Below are positions 14,397 through 16,354 of a stretch of DNA of 16,354 nt, piece after piece. Both the position numbers and the translations under genes were made by a program. The first letter of the stretch is position 1. The number at the start of each line of letters is the position of its first letter. The notes beneath the pieces were generated by a model, which saw only the letters and a list, made by a program, of their open reading frames with translations, did not search any database and was not told where the DNA came from. The DNA comes from Bacteroidales bacterium UBA5382 (GTDB taxonomy: Bacteria > Bacteroidota > Bacteroidia > Bacteroidales > Dysgonomonadaceae): contig DHOU01000032.1 of assembly GCA_002409745.1 (NCBI GenBank), positions 56,019-72,372 on the forward strand, read 5' to 3'.

Positions 14397-14924
14397 ATGG
14401 ATCTATTATTGGCCGTTATAGCAGACTTTGCCATTGCGTTTGTCGTCGCTTTTTGCTGGGGCATCCTCTTCGGCGCCCCTAAAAACATATTAGTGGTTGC
14501 CGGATTGTTAGGCGGAATGGGACATTGCATCCGTTTTATATTGCTTCAATTGGGTTTCCAACTGATCGGCTCGACGTTGGCCGGTTCTGTGCTGATCGGA
14601 TTAGTCGGTATCTGGACGGCACACCGGGTGCATAACCCGCCGGTGGTGTTCACGATGCCGGCCTGCATTACGATGATCCCTGGAATGTATGCCTACCGGA
14701 CGATGCTGGCGGGAATCAAACTGACGGACTGGAATACGGTAGCGGCAGAGGGCGAAGGGCTTCTCAACACCATGATGCATAACCTTATGCTCACGATGTC
14801 TTTATTATTTACGCTGGCCATCGGCATCTGCATTGCCGCGTTGCTCTTCCGCAAATCCACCGTAAGGGATATTTCCCTTTCCAACACATTGAAACGATTA
14901 GGGCACATCACAAAAAAACAATAA
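14397..14924 (+). CDS. Threonine/serine exporter C-terminal half (ThrE/YjjB family)
   Basis: The 175-aa partner has about five membrane helices and the second PG motif, CITMIPGMYAYRTM (90-103), which mirrors LIPGVPLLN in the upstream half. It starts 7 bp after the YjjP-like stop, so the two subunits should be made together and assemble into one transporter. The TMPACITMIPG block and the AHRVHNPP loop (75-82) are typical of the ThrE_2/DUF3815 domain. The C-terminal tail is basic. The operon ends here. The 159 bp to the convergent oxidoreductase gene hold no clear terminator. Confidence 0.88.
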   Translation: MDLLLAVIADFAIAFVVAFCWGILFGAPKNILVVAGLLGGMGHCIRFILLQLGFQLIGSTLAGSVLIGLVGIWTAHRVHNPPVVFTMPACITMIPGMYAYRTMLAGIKLTDWNTVAAEGEGLLNTMMHNLMLTMSLLFTLAIGICIAALLFRKSTVRDISLSNTLKRLGHITKKQ

Positions 14925-15083
14925 GGGACTTATTTACCTGGGTATTACCCGCATAAAATCACCGATACGCAATCTGCACGCCCTTTACGCTTCTGAATCC
15001 TCCCTTTGGTTTTCGACTCTGCCATCTTGGTGATTGTGGAAATTGAAAAAAGGGTGATGGAGTGAGGAGTTCCCGGATATTTA

Positions 15084-16154
15084 TCAGAACTCGTTTTCCA
15101 GAGAAATCGTTTTCTTCTCTTGGCTGCTTTGGAACGCCAACTCGATAATACGAATGACATTACGGGCCTCCTGGGGCTTGACAGCCAATTCGGCTTCGCC
15201 CCCTATCGCATCGCGTAGATTGATAAAATAATCCCGGTAATCGCCCTGTTCGCTCTCTATTTTCCCTTGTATCTTCACCCCTTCATACTCAACGTTAATC
15301 GTCCCCCAAATACTTTCCGGTTCGCGGCCCCAATCTTTACCTTCGGGGATAGCCCCGCCGTCGAGCGTCGCCTCCTGCACGTCGAGCCCGTATTTGACAA
15401 ACGATCCGTTGGTACCGTGCACCATATAGGTAGGGCCGGGAATACGGCAAATCATTCCCGATTTTAAGGTTGCCGTAAAGGTTGGGTAATGCAACCGCAC
15501 ATCGAAGTGGTCATCCGCTTCCGCCCACGGGCGTTGGGAGTTGATCTCCGCAGTAACGGCCTGTGGTAAACCGAAGAAATAGAGCGTTTGATCGATCAGG
15601 TGCGCGCCCAAATCGTAAAAGATGCCCGAGCCGGGGAGAGGCTGTTCGCGCCAAGCTCCGTTAGGTCGTGCGTCACGGCGATAGCGGTCGAAATGGGACT
15701 CAAAATCGGTCACATCTCCCAACAAACCACTATCGAGCAGTTTCTTCACCGTTTTCGTATCGCTGGTAAATCGCCGGTTATGATACACGGTTAATATCAA
15801 ACCCTCCCGATTCGCAATTTTTATCAACTCGTCAGCTTCAGCAGAAGTTACGGTAAAGGGTTTTTCTACAACAACATGTTTGCCGGCGAGCAACGCTTCC
15901 CGTGCCCAATAAAAATGTTGCGTATTGGGTGAGGTAACGATCACCAAATCGATTTCAGGATCGGAAATAATTCCTTTCCCATCGGGAACAACCGCCGTGA
16001 CGGGATATCTTCCCTCTATCATCTTCCGACGGTCGGCATTGCCCGTACTGATCTTTGACAATTCATAGCCATCCACCAGATCGATAAAAGGTGCATGGAA
16101 TACTCTTCCGGATAATCCGTATCCGATAATACCTGTGCGAATGATTGTTGACAT
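15084..16154 (-). CDS. Gfo/Idh/MocA oxidoreductase, IolW/YdgJ-like
   Basis: The 356-aa protein begins with a Rossmann fold, GIIGYGLSGRVFHAPF (8-23). The GYGLSGxVFHAPF form is characteristic of the NADP-dependent scyllo-inositol dehydrogenase IolW and of E. coli YdgJ. Next come the cofactor/substrate motif VVVEKPF (94-100, K98) and the catalytic block DLGAHLIDQ (181-189) with the D181/H185 pair. It should oxidise or reduce a polyol or sugar at one carbon in the cytoplasm; scyllo-inositol is the best guess, not shown by context, since no inositol genes are nearby. It stands alone with a good -7 box about 38 bp upstream. Confidence 0.9.
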   Translation of the reverse strand: MSTIIRTGIIGYGLSGRVFHAPFIDLVDGYELSKISTGNADRRKMIEGRYPVTAVVPDGKGIISDPEIDLVIVTSPNTQHFYWAREALLAGKHVVVEKPFTVTSAEADELIKIANREGLILTVYHNRRFTSDTKTVKKLLDSGLLGDVTDFESHFDRYRRDARPNGAWREQPLPGSGIFYDLGAHLIDQTLYFFGLPQAVTAEINSQRPWAEADDHFDVRLHYPTFTATLKSGMICRIPGPTYMVHGTNGSFVKYGLDVQEATLDGGAIPEGKDWGREPESIWGTINVEYEGVKIQGKIESEQGDYRDYFINLRDAIGGEAELAVKPQEARNVIRIIELAFQSSQEKKTISLENEF

Positions 16155-16191
16155 AGCTTTTCACGTTTATAAGTTTGTTTATTTACAATGC

Positions 16192-16199
16192 CAAATATA
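16192..16199 (-). promoter_or_regulatory. Promoter -7 box for the oxidoreductase
   Basis: On the minus strand this reads TATATTTG, an exact match to TAnnTTTG, 37 nt before the start codon. The -33 region has no clean TTTG. Confidence 0.55.
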
Positions 16200-16249
16200 G
16201 GAATTAAATTCTATAATCCAGCCCTTTCGCGATAAAAATACTCGCGGCC

Positions 16250-16295
16250 GCCGGTCATCAGTCGCCAGTCGCCGGTCTTTCGACGTTAGACCTTT
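16250..16295 (-). repeat. 7-bp tandem array, inverted copy of the composite element
   Basis: Read on the minus strand, the units are GTCTAAC, GTCGAAA, GACCGGC, GACTGGC, GACTGAT, GACCGGC, preceded by GTCAAAG at the junction. They match the 7-bp array at 10820-10889 in length, phase and sequence (GACYGRN). The palindromic GGTCT...AGACC region is present here with one extra 7-bp unit between its arms. Confidence 0.85.
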
Positions 16296-16354
16296 GACTT
16301 CATTTGCCAATCTCTTCATTTACTAATCTACTAATTTGCTAATCTGCTAATCTG
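16296..16354 (-). repeat. 8-bp tandem array, inverted copy, cut by window end
   Basis: Read on the minus strand, the units are ATTAGCAG, ATTAGCAA, ATTAGTAG, ATTAGTAA, ATGAAGAG, ATTGGCAA, then the junction ATGAAGTC. This is the same ATKAGYAR series and the same junction as at 10759-10822, in opposite orientation. The array continues past 16354. Confidence 0.85.

Noticed and set aside
14940..14950. GGGTATTACCC as terminator of the ThrE-type operon
   Set aside because: The arms leave a 1-nt loop, so no stable hairpin forms, and no T tract follows.
1..16354. Defence island, prophage or integrative element
   Set aside because: No nuclease/helicase cluster, integrase, transposase or att-like repeat next to the tRNA was seen; all larger genes belong to ordinary chromosomal families.

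Overview
The window looks like chromosomal DNA of a Bacteroidota, most likely Bacteroidales and perhaps near Parabacteroides/Tannerella. Three things point there. Several promoters carry the Bacteroidota -7 box TAnnTTTG instead of a sigma70 -10 box. The tRNA gene does not encode its CCA end. Several proteins have the Bacteroidota form: a short AraC regulator with an HMA-like N-terminus, a 74-aa putative ribbon-helix-helix protein next to tadA, and a monofunctional BirA. The genus assignment is an inference. The layout is ordinary chromosomal, with no phage, IS, CRISPR or conjugative genes.

Left block (1-5419, all on the minus strand, read right to left): yraN > mmcQ/yjbR-like > birA > pyrH > frr > rsgA > cls. 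The first three overlap (4 bp and 17 bp) and form a tight operon. A -7 box upstream of frr suggests that frr-rsgA-cls also has its own promoter. The block covers ribosome recycling and assembly, UMP phosphorylation, protein biotinylation and cardiolipin synthesis.

Middle block (5420-8727): a short divergent promoter region with a perfect palindrome leads rightward to the small RHH-like gene and tadA. These are followed by an NAD(P)H:FMN reductase with its own terminator and a tRNA-Phe(GAA) with a clear promoter and a perfect 17-bp terminator hairpin. Next come a GlsB/YeaQ-type membrane protein (minus), an easily missed 45-aa highly basic gene (plus), and an AraC-family regulator (minus) that has lost one cysteine of its presumed metal-binding motif.

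Right block (8728-16354): a 399-bp gene-free stretch holding a GC-rich set of mutually exclusive hairpins precedes a cydD-cydC-like heterodimeric ABC exporter pair. Then comes an operon of an EamA permease with the two halves of a split ThrE-type exporter (YjjP-like and YjjB-like). Last is a Gfo/Idh/MocA oxidoreductase resembling IolW/YdgJ (minus).

The most unusual signal lies between genes. Short tandem arrays with unit lengths of exactly 7 or 8 bp occur at four places (1-28, 3933-3964, 10759-10889, 16250-16354). The last two are copies, in opposite orientation, of one composite element: an 8-bp array fused to a 7-bp array through a shared junction, with linkers that differ by exactly one 7-bp unit. 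At birA and cydD the array supplies the stop codon and the last residues of the protein. Between cydD and cydC the 8-bp units form a chain of overlapping start/stop mini-ORFs.
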